NCBI GenBank assembly: GCA_003525075.1
Contig: DQFO01000006.1
Span: 59,321-123,320, forward strand
Direction: 5' to 3'
Origin: Clostridiales bacterium
GTDB taxonomy: Bacteria > Bacillota > Clostridia > TANB77 > CAG-508
DNA length: 64,000 bases
Shown: piece by piece, positions 8,719 to 17,026 of the stretch
Layout of the letters: every line of letters starts with the position of its first letter
Position numbering within the stretch: the stretch's first letter is position 1
Notes under the pieces: model-generated
The model's database searches: none
Told to the model about the DNA's origin: nothing
The model's input: the letters and a program-made list of their open reading frames with translations, nothing else
Position numbers and translations under genes: made by a program

Positions 8719-9402
8719 TTGGAAAATATAAGAAATAAAATTATAACAATATCTGGAGAACCAGCAAGTGGAAAGTCAACAGTAGTAAAAGAGATAAAAA
8801 GTAAATATGAAAAACAAGGATTTAATGTTTATATAATATCTGTTGGTGATGTATTTAGAGAAACTGTAAAAAAAGAATATTTAAAAAGATATCCAGACAG
8901 AATAAATGTAAGTTTAGCAGACATTCAAAATGATAAAGAGTTTATGGCAAAATTGCAATCAATAGATGGATTAATTGATGATGAAATTGCAAGAAAAGGA
9001 AAAGAGATTAACGAAAAAGAAAGACCAAACGATGTTTATATTATTGATTCACGACTTGCATGGAGTAATGTACCAGATTCATATGCAATCAGATTAACTG
9101 TTAATGAAGCAATTGCAGGAAAAAGAGTATTTTATGATACAACACGTGGTTCAGAAGATCAATATGAGACAGTAGATGAAGCAATTCAAAAAACAAGAAA
9201 AAGAAAACTTGGAGAAATAGAAAGATATAAAGAAAAATATGGTATTAATTTATTAGATGAAAACAATTATGATTTAGTAGTAGACACATCATATACTAAT
9301 ACACAAGAATTAGCTGATATTATTGTTAGTGGTGAAGAAGCTTATAGAACTGGAAAATCTTATCCAAAATATTGGGCAAATCCAACTTGTGCGGAACGTT
9401 AA
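8719..9402 (+). CDS. Cytidylate-kinase-like P-loop nucleoside monophosphate kinase
   Basis: The P-loop GEPASGKST (residues 13-21) opens a nucleoside-monophosphate-kinase fold. IIDSRLAW (residues 114-121) corresponds to the base-binding strand of CMP-kinase-like proteins, and KRKLGEIERYKEKYGI resembles the lid helix. It differs from standard Cmk, so the true substrate may be another nucleotide. The start is TTG at 8719, chosen because AAAAAGGAG lies 10 bases upstream and no ATG fits. The last codons overlap the start of the terminator hairpin. Confidence 0.75.
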   Translation: MENIRNKIITISGEPASGKSTVVKEIKSKYEKQGFNVYIISVGDVFRETVKKEYLKRYPDRINVSLADIQNDKEFMAKLQSIDGLIDDEIARKGKEINEKERPNDVYIIDSRLAWSNVPDSYAIRLTVNEAIAGKRVFYDTTRGSEDQYETVDEAIQKTRKRKLGEIERYKEKYGINLLDENNYDLVVDTSYTNTQELADIIVSGEEAYRTGKSYPKYWANPTCAER

Positions 9403-9431
9403 AAAGATATTAATTTTTTAATATCTTTTTT
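9401..9431 (+). terminator. Intrinsic terminator
   Basis: AAAAAGATATTA pairs with TAATATCTTTTTT around a short loop, overlapping the stop of the upstream gene. Confidence 0.75.
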
Positions 9432-9457
9432 GATATTGAAGTTGTCAAAGAAAATGA

Positions 9458-9486
9458 TTGACTTTTTGAGTATAATTTGATATAAT
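9458..9486 (+). promoter_or_regulatory. Promoter of the foreign-composition gene
   Basis: TTGACT (9458-9463) and TATAAT (9481-9486) are spaced by 17 bp. The promoter itself has local AT-rich composition, unlike the gene it drives. Confidence 0.75.
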
Positions 9487-9523
9487 ATGCGCATATTTTA
9501 TAGAAATGGAGGTAGGTCATAAA

Positions 9524-9916
9524 ATGTATGACTACGAAAATTCTCGAGAAGCAGCAGACCTTGAAAACATTGGCTGGAAGCTTAATCCGCATAAGCGGGT
9601 GATGCTCCAACTGAATGACGAGGACCTGGAGCTGAAGAAGAATGACATTTACAAAAAGCTTCTTAGCAACCTTGGCCATTATGAATGGGAAGAATGGACT
9701 TCTCGCATGTTGGCTGCTGCTATCCAAAATGCCAAGGCTATTGGAGCAAAACTGGTAGAGATTACTTCTCTCTTCCAATGTAGCCTGGTTGGCTGGGATA
9801 AGAAGTCTGAATATGTCAAGGATTCTTCGGACTTTGAGCGGCAACTCAAAGAATGTATTTTCGAGGTTATTTCTGAGGATGATAAGGAACTTCGAGTGAA
9901 GTTCAAAAACGCCTAA
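9524..9916 (+). CDS. Hypothetical protein of foreign codon usage, 130 residues
   Basis: The start is the ATG at 9524, since GGAGG at 9507-9511 overlaps the upstream in-frame ATG at 9506. The protein (MYDYENSREAAD...) is soluble, acidic and helical, with no motif I recognise. Its base composition is the outlier of the window: runs such as CTGGAGCTGAAG and AATCCGCATAAG, many CTG, GAC and GGC codons, and two CGG codons (followed by G and C) that native genes do not use. It has its own promoter and terminator, so it is a self-contained cassette, probably acquired recently from a richer-GC donor. If CGG is not read as Arg here, the +1 frame hits TGA at once. Confidence 0.7.
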   Translation: MYDYENSREAADLENIGWKLNPHKRVMLQLNDEDLELKKNDIYKKLLSNLGHYEWEEWTSRMLAAAIQNAKAIGAKLVEITSLFQCSLVGWDKKSEYVKDSSDFERQLKECIFEVISEDDKELRVKFKNA

Positions 9917-9920
9917 CCTC

Positions 9921-9963
9921 AAAAAAAGGCTTTCTGCACATTTTTGTACAGGAGGTCTTTTTT
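9921..9963 (+). terminator. Terminator of the foreign-composition gene
   Basis: AAAAAGGCTTTCTG pairs with CAGGAGGTCTTTTT, including G-U pairs, and ends in a T run. Confidence 0.6.
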
Positions 9964-10065
9964 GTTACATATAAAGAAAAAATTAAGTTGAAAAATCTCT
10001 ATTTTTATGTTATATTAAAAAAGAAATAATATCGAATGAAAAAAGTAAGAGAGAAAGAAGAAATC

Positions 10066-10725
10066 ATGAAAGAAAATGTAATAAAATTTATAAAAAACAA
10101 TTGGAGATGGATGTTATTATTTATATGTTTAATAGGATTTTTAGCATTAGCTGAAGATGTATTTCATCAAGAAATAATGAATGGAGATATAGTTGGATAT
10201 GACATTGTATCAAAACTCTTCAAATTTAATGTATCAACACCTATTGCTAAATTCATGACAAATTTTGGAGGTGCAATTTTTGTTATATCATTAACAACAA
10301 TATTATTTTTTGTAATAAAAGATAAAAAAATAGGAATCTCAATAATTACAAATCTAGGAATTGTAACAATATTAAATCAAATTATAAAATTCATAATGCA
10401 AAGACCACGTCCAACAGAATTTAGAATTATAGAAGAAACAGGATATAGTTTTCCATCAGGACATTCTATGGTTAGTTTAGCATTTTATGGATATTTAATA
10501 TATTTAATTTATAAATATGTTAATAATAAACATTTAAAAAGAACATTAATTATAATATTAAGTGTTCTAATCTGTATTATAGGAGTGAGCAGAATCTATT
10601 TAGGAGTTCACTATACAAGTGATGTTTTAGGAGGATTCTTAATTTCATTTGCATATCTTATAATATATATAGAACTAGTAAATAAATTTGTATTGGAGAA
10701 AAATAAAGATGATAGAAAAGAGTAA
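10066..10725 (+). CDS. PAP2-family phosphatidic-acid/undecaprenyl-diphosphate phosphatase
   Basis: A polytopic membrane protein of about 219 residues with the complete PAP2 signature: K-x6-RP (KFIMQRPRP), PSGH (YSFPSGHSM) and SR-x5-H-x3-D (SRIYLGVHYTSD). These enzymes remove phosphate from lipid phosphates at the outer face of the membrane, including undecaprenyl diphosphate. An in-frame ATG at 10036 would add ten charged residues, but the stretch between looks like a ribosome-binding region, so the ATG at 10066 is preferred. The end overlaps the DgkA-type kinase by 17 bp, which suggests translational coupling of a lipid phosphatase with a lipid kinase. Confidence 0.85.
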   Translation: MKENVIKFIKNNWRWMLLFICLIGFLALAEDVFHQEIMNGDIVGYDIVSKLFKFNVSTPIAKFMTNFGGAIFVISLTTILFFVIKDKKIGISIITNLGIVTILNQIIKFIMQRPRPTEFRIIEETGYSFPSGHSMVSLAFYGYLIYLIYKYVNNKHLKRTLIIILSVLICIIGVSRIYLGVHYTSDVLGGFLISFAYLIIYIELVNKFVLEKNKDDRKE

Positions 10726-11077
10726 AAATGTAATAACCAGTTTCAAATACGCATTTCAAGGAGTATTTTCAGCGATAAAAACTGAAAGAAATCTAAAAAT
10801 ACATATATCAATAATGATTTTAGTAATAATTGCAGGAATATTTTTAAAAATTAGTAAAATGGAATGGATAATATGTATAATATTATTTGGATTAGTAATC
10901 GGAGGAGAAATGTTAAATAGTGCAATTGAGACTGTTGTAGATATAGCAATGCCAGAGATAAATCCTAAGGCAAAATTTGCTAAAGATGTTGCAGCAGGAG
11001 CAGTTTTAATTTTTGCAATATCATCAGCAATTATAGGGCTAATAATATTTATACCAAAAATAATAGCAATATTATAA
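10709..11077 (+). CDS. dgkA: DgkA-type undecaprenol/diacylglycerol kinase
   Basis: A small integral membrane kinase of 122 residues with three predicted helices and the family hallmark GGEMLNSAIETVVD, which holds the catalytic glutamate and Mg-binding residues. In Gram-positive bacteria this family phosphorylates undecaprenol and so recycles the cell-wall lipid carrier. The start is the ATG at 10709, with GGAG at 10696. It overlaps the PAP2 gene, so the two enzymes of opposite direction are made together. Confidence 0.9.
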   Translation: MIEKSKNVITSFKYAFQGVFSAIKTERNLKIHISIMILVIIAGIFLKISKMEWIICIILFGLVIGGEMLNSAIETVVDIAMPEINPKAKFAKDVAAGAVLIFAISSAIIGLIIFIPKIIAIL

Positions 11078-11097
11078 ATAAAATGAGGTAATTAAGA

Positions 11098-12177
11098 ATG
11101 TCAAATGTATGTGATTATATTAAATGGAGAGGAGATTTAGAATTAAGTCAATCTGAATTTAACGAAATTGATAACTTAATTTTATCAAGATTTTCATACT
11201 TTCCATTTGATAAGATAATAAATTATAATGAAGTTATAACAATAAAAGAATTAGGAGAAAGATTTAGTAAGCAAGATATAAAAAAATTAACAATATTATG
11301 GAAAGACGATATAGAACTATTTCCAATAATGAGTAATTCAAAAAGATTTGGAACAATGAAAGCAACTAAATTCGTAAATAAAATAGAAGTTGAAAATGAA
11401 AAACAATTTTCAGCAATAACTATCATAATGCCTGACAATACTTTATATGTCTCATTTAGAGGAACAGACAATACAATAGTTGGTTGGAAAGAAGATTTTA
11501 ATATGAGCTTTAAAAGTCATATTGCCTCACAAATATCTGCTAAAGAATATTTAAACATGATAGCAGAATTGTATCCAAACAAAAAAATAAGAGTAGGAGG
11601 ACATTCAAAAGGTGGAAATATTGCAGTATATTCTGCAATATTTGCAACCCCTCAAATAAGAGATAGAATTATTAATGTGTATAATAATGATGGCCCTGGT
11701 TTTTGTGAAGATATATTAGAAACACAAGAATATCAGGAAATGATAAATAAAGTCCATACATATATTCCACAATCATCTATAATAGGAAGATTAATGAACC
11801 ATAAGGAAAAATATACAATAATAGAAAGTACACAAAAAGGAATAATGCAACATGATTTATATAGTTGGCAGATATTAGGAAAAGAATTCATTACATTGCC
11901 TAATGTTACTAATGAAAGTGAATTTATAGACAAAACAATAAAAGAATGGTTAGAAAATGTTGAGCCAGCAAAAAGAGAACAAGTAATAAATGTAATATTT
12001 GAAATTTTAAATTCAACAGATGCACAAACCACAAAAGAATTACGAAAAAATTTATTCTCAAATATAAAAGTAATTTTAGAAAAATATAAAAATATTGATC
12101 CAGAAACAAAAGAAATGATAGCTCAAACAGCTAATGCATTAATTAAAATTGTAAAAAATAATTTAAAAAATACATAA
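11098..12177 (+). CDS. Mbeg1-like (DUF2974) alpha/beta hydrolase
   Basis: The 359-residue protein begins VCDYIKWRGDLELSQSEFNEIDNLILSRFSYFPFD, the recognisable opening of the Mbeg1-like family. The nucleophile elbow GGHSKGGNIA (Ser about residue 168) and an earlier YVSFRGTDNT strand fit a lipase-like alpha/beta hydrolase. Substrate is unknown. It follows the DgkA-type gene by 20 bp and so belongs to a probable lipid operon with PAP2, DgkA, the HD protein and perhaps Cls. Confidence 0.85.
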   Translation: MSNVCDYIKWRGDLELSQSEFNEIDNLILSRFSYFPFDKIINYNEVITIKELGERFSKQDIKKLTILWKDDIELFPIMSNSKRFGTMKATKFVNKIEVENEKQFSAITIIMPDNTLYVSFRGTDNTIVGWKEDFNMSFKSHIASQISAKEYLNMIAELYPNKKIRVGGHSKGGNIAVYSAIFATPQIRDRIINVYNNDGPGFCEDILETQEYQEMINKVHTYIPQSSIIGRLMNHKEKYTIIESTQKGIMQHDLYSWQILGKEFITLPNVTNESEFIDKTIKEWLENVEPAKREQVINVIFEILNSTDAQTTKELRKNLFSNIKVILEKYKNIDPETKEMIAQTANALIKIVKNNLKNT

Positions 12178-12192
12178 TAAGGAGCTTATAAA

Positions 12193-12723
12193 ATGCAAAA
12201 TAAGAGTACACAAGAATTTGATGATATCATAAGAAACATCATAGAAAATCAAAAAGTTCAAGAAATGAAAAAATACAAACAACATTATGAAACAAGTACA
12301 TTTGACCATTGTTATATGGTTTCATATTATTGTTATAAAGTTTGTAAAAAATTAAAATTGGATTATAAATCTGCAGCAAGAGCAGGAATGTTACATGATT
12401 TTTTCTTATATGATTGGAGAATAAAAAATGGCAGAAAAGGTTTACATGCCTTTACACATGGAAAAACAGCATGTAAAAATGCCTCTGAATTATTTGAATT
12501 ATCTGAAAAAGAAAAAGATATGATTATAAAACATATGTGGCCTGTAACACCGCAATTTCCAAAATCCAAAGAAGGTTTTATATTAACATTTATAGATAAA
12601 CACTGTGCATTAGCAGAAGCTATAAAAGTACTAAAGAAAAACATACATAAAAAGAAAGTTTGGAGATATGCTTATATATTTTTTGCAATGATTATTTTAA
12701 AAATAAATAAAGGAAACAATTAA
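12193..12723 (+). CDS. HD-domain phosphohydrolase
   Basis: A 176-residue protein with metal ligands in HD order: His37 in TFDHCYMV, His-Asp in MLHDFF, a further His in HAFTHGKTA, HMWPVTPQFP, and Asp in FIDKHCALAEA. This is the layout of small HD-superfamily hydrolases acting on phosphate esters. The C-terminus is more hydrophobic than usual (YAYIFFAMIILKI). AAGGAG precedes the ATG and the gap from the hydrolase upstream is 15 bp. Substrate cannot be assigned. Confidence 0.8.
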   Translation: MQNKSTQEFDDIIRNIIENQKVQEMKKYKQHYETSTFDHCYMVSYYCYKVCKKLKLDYKSAARAGMLHDFFLYDWRIKNGRKGLHAFTHGKTACKNASELFELSEKEKDMIIKHMWPVTPQFPKSKEGFILTFIDKHCALAEAIKVLKKNIHKKKVWRYAYIFFAMIILKINKGNN

Positions 12724-12742
12724 AAAAGAGGAGAATATATAA

Positions 12743-12796
12743 ATGGAAAAAGATGATTATTGTCCAATAGATACATTAATACCATCTGAAAATTAA
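12743..12796 (+). CDS. Possible 17-residue peptide
   Basis: MEKDDYCPIDTLIPSEN has a strong ribosome site (AAGAGGAG) at normal distance and sits between the HD gene and cls. It could be a real small protein, a coupling leader or a remnant. No homology is recognised. Confidence 0.3.
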   Translation: MEKDDYCPIDTLIPSEN

Positions 12797-12826
12797 AAGA
12801 TTATATAGTAAATAAGGAGTAATTTA

Positions 12827-14335
12827 ATGAAGAAAATTTTAGGAAGATTAATAATTGTTGCACCAGCTGTAATTATTCAGATTTTATGGATGAATTTTTT
12901 ATATAATAAATTAAACAATTCTGCATTAGTAACAGTATTATTAACAATATTAGCATTTTTATTTGTAATATATATAATTAATAAAAGAGACGAAACATCT
13001 TATAAAATATTGTGGTTAATAACAATATTAACAGCCCCTGTTTTTGGGACTATTTTATATTTAATAATAGGAAATAAAAAAACAACAAAACCATTAGATA
13101 AAAAATTAAAAAAAGCTCAAAATACTATGAATTTTAACTTTGTGGATGAAAGAAATTATGGAACAGAATTAAAACAAGAAAATTTAAGATTATATCAAAC
13201 CTTTAAAGCAATAAACAAATATACCAAATTTCCAATTTATAAAGCTGAAAATATAAAATATTATAAATTAGGAGATGAAATGTTTCCTGATATATTAGAA
13301 GAGCTAAAAAAAGCACAAAAATACATATTTTTAGAATATTTTATTATAGAACCAGGAATATTTTTAAATAGTATAATAGATATACTTGAACAAAAAGTAA
13401 AAGATGGAGTTGATGTAAGGCTAATATATGATGATTTTGGAAGTTTGCCTACATTTTCACAAAAAAATGTATATCAATTAAAGACAAGAGGAATAAAATG
13501 TATTTCATTTAATCCATTATTTTTCATAAAAGGAACATTAAATAATAGAGATCATAGAAAAATTTTAATTATAGATGGGAATGTAGCTTTTAGTGGTGGA
13601 ATAAATTTAGCAGATGAGTATATCAACAAAAAGAAAAAATATGGACATTGGAAAGATATAGGCTTTAAACTTATGGGAACACCTGTAAAAAGTTATAATT
13701 ATATGTTTATTGAATTTTGGAATGCATTTTCAAATGAAAAGATAGATTCAAATATAATAAACGAATGTTTATCAGAAAGAAAAAATGAAAATGGATATAT
13801 TATATCATATTATGATTCACCAGCATATAAAGAACATATTTCAAATAACTTATATATAGATTTATTATCACAAGCTATAAATTATGCGTGGTTTTACACA
13901 CCTTATTTGATAATAGGAGACTTTTTAATGGACGCATTAATAAAAGCTGCAGAAAGAGGGGTAGATGTTAGAATATTTATTCCAGGAATTCCAGACAAAA
14001 AGATAGTATATAGGTTATCAAAAAGTTATTATGCACCATTATTGAAAGCAGGTATAAAAATATTTGAATATACACCTGGATTTATACATGCAAAAGCTTG
14101 TTTAATAGATGACAATATTGGAACAATTGGAACTGTAAATTTAGATTATAGAAGTTTATTTCTACATTTTGAATGTAATTCATTATTTTATAAATCTTCA
14201 ATATTAGATGAATTAAAAATTGACATGATAGAAACTCAAAAAAAGTGTAAAGAAGTAAAAGAAAAAGATATAAAAAAAGGATATTTCCATAGAGTATTTG
14301 ATGCAATATTGAGAATATTTGCACCTTTATGTTAA
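12827..14335 (+). CDS. cls: Cardiolipin synthase, phospholipase D superfamily
   Basis: A 502-residue enzyme with two N-terminal membrane helices followed by two PLD domains. Both HKD-type motifs are intact: HRKILIIDGNVAFSGG in the first domain and HAKACLIDDNIGTIGTVNLD in the second. It joins two phosphatidylglycerol molecules to make cardiolipin and glycerol at the membrane. TAAGGAG lies 8 bases before the ATG. Placement after PAP2, DgkA and the Mbeg1-like hydrolase supports a phospholipid operon. Confidence 0.93.
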   Translation: MKKILGRLIIVAPAVIIQILWMNFLYNKLNNSALVTVLLTILAFLFVIYIINKRDETSYKILWLITILTAPVFGTILYLIIGNKKTTKPLDKKLKKAQNTMNFNFVDERNYGTELKQENLRLYQTFKAINKYTKFPIYKAENIKYYKLGDEMFPDILEELKKAQKYIFLEYFIIEPGIFLNSIIDILEQKVKDGVDVRLIYDDFGSLPTFSQKNVYQLKTRGIKCISFNPLFFIKGTLNNRDHRKILIIDGNVAFSGGINLADEYINKKKKYGHWKDIGFKLMGTPVKSYNYMFIEFWNAFSNEKIDSNIINECLSERKNENGYIISYYDSPAYKEHISNNLYIDLLSQAINYAWFYTPYLIIGDFLMDALIKAAERGVDVRIFIPGIPDKKIVYRLSKSYYAPLLKAGIKIFEYTPGFIHAKACLIDDNIGTIGTVNLDYRSLFLHFECNSLFYKSSILDELKIDMIETQKKCKEVKEKDIKKGYFHRVFDAILRIFAPLC

Positions 14336-14366
14336 AGCATAATATATGAAAGGAATAAAATTTAGA

Positions 14367-15068
14367 ATGGAAAGAATAGATAAAATAATATCATCACAAG
14401 GAAAATACTCCAGAAGTGAAATAAAAAAGCTAGCAAGTCAAGGTAGAATAAAAATTAATGATAATATAGTAAAAAAAGTAAATGAAAAAATAGATATAGA
14501 AACATCAACAATTTATATAGATAATGAAAAATTAGATTTTAAAAGAAATATATATTTAATATTAAATAAACCAAAAGGATATATATCAGCAAGTGAAGAT
14601 AGAAGTCAGAAAACTGTATTAGATTTAATTCCGGAAAAATATTTTAGAAAAGGACTATTTCCAGCAGGAAGATTAGACAAAGATACTACTGGAATGATGA
14701 TTATTACTGATGATGGAGAATTTGCTCATAATATATTGTCTCCAAAGAAACACATTAAAAAGACTTATAGAGTAACAATAGATATTGATATAGATGAAAC
14801 CATGATAAAACAATTTGAAAAAGGGATTGTCTTAAAAGATCATATATGTTGTCCTGCAATTATAGAAGTTCAAGATACTCATACAGCATTTGTAACAATA
14901 ACTGAAGGAAAATATCATCAAATAAAACGTATGTTTGGTTGCTTTGGTGCTAAAGTATTGGAATTGCATAGAATTACAATGGGAAACTTGAATTTGCCTG
15001 CTGATATTTCCGAAGGTTGTTGTAGAGAAATTACAGAACAAGAAATGAAACTATTAAAGGAGGTTTGA
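14367..15068 (+). CDS. rsuA: RsuA-family rRNA pseudouridine synthase
   Basis: An N-terminal S4 RNA-binding domain (MERIDKIISSQGKYSRSEIKKLASQGRI) precedes the RsuA/RluB-type catalytic domain with the aspartate motif GRLDKDTTGMMIITDDG. NKPKGYISA and KYHQIKRMFG complete the family pattern. The likely target is uridine 516 of 16S rRNA (E. coli numbering), though 23S targets cannot be excluded. The ATG at 14367 is preferred because the S4 domain starts there. It ends next to the Vex-like permease, whose ribosome site lies inside its last codons. Confidence 0.85.
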   Translation: MERIDKIISSQGKYSRSEIKKLASQGRIKINDNIVKKVNEKIDIETSTIYIDNEKLDFKRNIYLILNKPKGYISASEDRSQKTVLDLIPEKYFRKGLFPAGRLDKDTTGMMIITDDGEFAHNILSPKKHIKKTYRVTIDIDIDETMIKQFEKGIVLKDHICCPAIIEVQDTHTAFVTITEGKYHQIKRMFGCFGAKVLELHRITMGNLNLPADISEGCCREITEQEMKLLKEV

Positions 15069-15070
15069 AA

Positions 15071-16357
15071 ATGATCCAAAATGCTATATTATATGTTTTA
15101 AGAAAAAAGAAAAGAACTTGTATTCTTTTTATTATTTTAACAACAGTTTTATCTTTTTTATATTCAAGTCTAAACATAATGAAATTGAGTAACAATTTAG
15201 AAAATAATTTATATAAAATTTCAAATACATCTATATCAATAACACAAAAAGATAATCAAAATTTTGAAATAAATCAATTTAAAGAAATGGAAAATATACA
15301 AGAAATCAAAGAAATAATTCCTCAATATGATTGTTTAGCAAAAGCAACAAATGTTGAAGTTGTTGATGGAATTCAAAAAGTTGAAAGAGAAAATTTACCG
15401 GAACTATTAAAAAACACTTTTTCAATCGAATCTACAAATAGTACTAAAAATAATGTTTTATTTAATAGTGGGATTTTTACTATTATTGACGGAAGACATA
15501 TTGAAAAAAATGATAGAGAAAAAATACTTATACATGAAGAACTTGCTAAAAAGAATAATTTGAAATTACATAGCAAAATTAATTTAGAACTAATAGATTT
15601 AGACCAATTAGATAATAATGAGGTCAAAAAAGAATATGAATTTGAGGTAATTGGCATTTTTACTGGAAAAAAGCAAGAAAAATATACAGGATTATCATCT
15701 GATTTTAGTGAAAATATGTTATTTATTGATTATGAATCAAGTCAAAAAGCATTAAATAAAACACAAAACAATAAAATTGCAAATAAGATTACTGTATATT
15801 CAGATAATTTTGAAGAATCCAATATATCTTTTAATAAAATCAAAGAATTAAAAATAGATTTAACAAAATATACAATTGAAAAAAATGATGGCATATTTCA
15901 AGAAGTATTAGAATCTGTAAATGGAATAAAATATATTATAAAAATTATGATATGTTCTATTATAATTAGTGGAGTAATAGTTCTTTCATTAATACTAATC
16001 TTGTGGTTAAGAGAAAGAATACATGAAATAGGAATATTATTATCAATTGGAACAAGTAAATTAAAAATTATATTTCAATTTATATTTGAGTTGATATTTA
16101 TATCTTTGCCATCTATATTTGTATCATTTTTTTTAGGAAATATTATATCAGATCAGATTATAGGGACATTTATACATAATGATGATTCAACAATGATAAT
16201 TCAAAATTTATTAAAAAATGATGATATAGTATCAAAATTAATTACATTTTTACAAAGTTATGGAATGTTATTAATAGTAATTTTTTTATCAGTTGCCATT
16301 TCATGTGCAATGATATTAATAAAAAAACCAAAGGAAATATTATCAAAAATAAGTTAG
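15071..16357 (+). CDS. FtsX/MacB-type ABC permease (Vex1-like)
   Basis: A 428-residue permease with one N-terminal helix, an extracellular domain of about 240 residues and three C-terminal helices, the standard MacB/FtsX topology. ATG at 15071 follows AGGAGG at 15058-15063; an in-frame TTG at 15065 is too close to it. With the next two genes it forms permease-ATPase-permease, the same order as pneumococcal vex1-vex2-vex3. Such sets export peptides or signal through neighbouring two-component systems. No such system is adjacent here. Confidence 0.8.
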   Translation: MIQNAILYVLRKKKRTCILFIILTTVLSFLYSSLNIMKLSNNLENNLYKISNTSISITQKDNQNFEINQFKEMENIQEIKEIIPQYDCLAKATNVEVVDGIQKVERENLPELLKNTFSIESTNSTKNNVLFNSGIFTIIDGRHIEKNDREKILIHEELAKKNNLKLHSKINLELIDLDQLDNNEVKKEYEFEVIGIFTGKKQEKYTGLSSDFSENMLFIDYESSQKALNKTQNNKIANKITVYSDNFEESNISFNKIKELKIDLTKYTIEKNDGIFQEVLESVNGIKYIIKIMICSIIISGVIVLSLILILWLRERIHEIGILLSIGTSKLKIIFQFIFELIFISLPSIFVSFFLGNIISDQIIGTFIHNDDSTMIIQNLLKNDDIVSKLITFLQSYGMLLIVIFLSVAISCAMILIKKPKEILSKIS

Positions 16358-16369
16358 GAGAGTAGTATA

Positions 16370-17014
16370 ATGAATATATTAGAAATAAAAGATGTAACAT
16401 ACAATTATTCAAATTCAAGAGAAAAAGTTTTATCATCTGTAAACCAAAAATTTGAACTTGGACAATTTTATGCAATAATTGGAAAATCAGGGGCAGGAAA
16501 ATCAACATTACTTTCATTATTGGCAGGTTTAGATAAACCACAAAAAGGTAAAATTTTATTTAAAAATGAAGATATCGAAAAAACAGGATATACTAATCAC
16601 AGAAAAAACAATATATCATTAGTATTTCAAAATTATAATTTAATTGATTATTTAACACCACTAGAGAATATTAGATTAGTAAACAAAAAAGCTTCAAAAG
16701 AAATTTTACTAGAATTAGGACTTAATGAAAATCAAATAAATAGAAATGTACTAAAATTATCAGGTGGACAACAACAAAGAGTAGCTATTGCAAGAGCATT
16801 AGTATCAGAAGCACCAGTAATTTTAGCAGACGAGCCTACTGGAAACCTTGACAATGACACAGCTGGTGAAATAATAGAAATATTAAAAAAATTAGCTAAA
16901 GAAAGAAATAAATGTGTGATTGTTGTAACACATAGCAAAGAAGTTGCAAATTCTGCAGATATTATTTTAGAATTAAGTGGCAAAAAATTAAAGAAAATAA
17001 GTAAGATTAATTAG
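16370..17014 (+). CDS. ABC transporter ATPase (Vex2-like)
   Basis: A 214-residue nucleotide-binding protein. Walker A is GKSGAGKST, the signature LSGGQQQR, Walker B VILADEPTG and the switch histidine VTHSKE, as in the LolD/MacB subfamily. It energises the permeases encoded on either side (gaps 12 bp each). Confidence 0.92.
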   Translation: MNILEIKDVTYNYSNSREKVLSSVNQKFELGQFYAIIGKSGAGKSTLLSLLAGLDKPQKGKILFKNEDIEKTGYTNHRKNNISLVFQNYNLIDYLTPLENIRLVNKKASKEILLELGLNENQINRNVLKLSGGQQQRVAIARALVSEAPVILADEPTGNLDNDTAGEIIEILKKLAKERNKCVIVVTHSKEVANSADIILELSGKKLKKISKIN

Positions 17015-17026
17015 GAGGGTGGAGTT

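Noticed and set aside
9388..9402. A possible frameshift at GCGGAA near the end of the cytidylate-kinase-like gene
   Set aside because: CGG is not in the zero frame here (codons are GCG GAA), and the C-terminus is not conserved enough to judge.
9506..9523. ATG at 9506 as start of the foreign gene
   Set aside because: It overlaps the GGAGG that serves the ATG at 9524.
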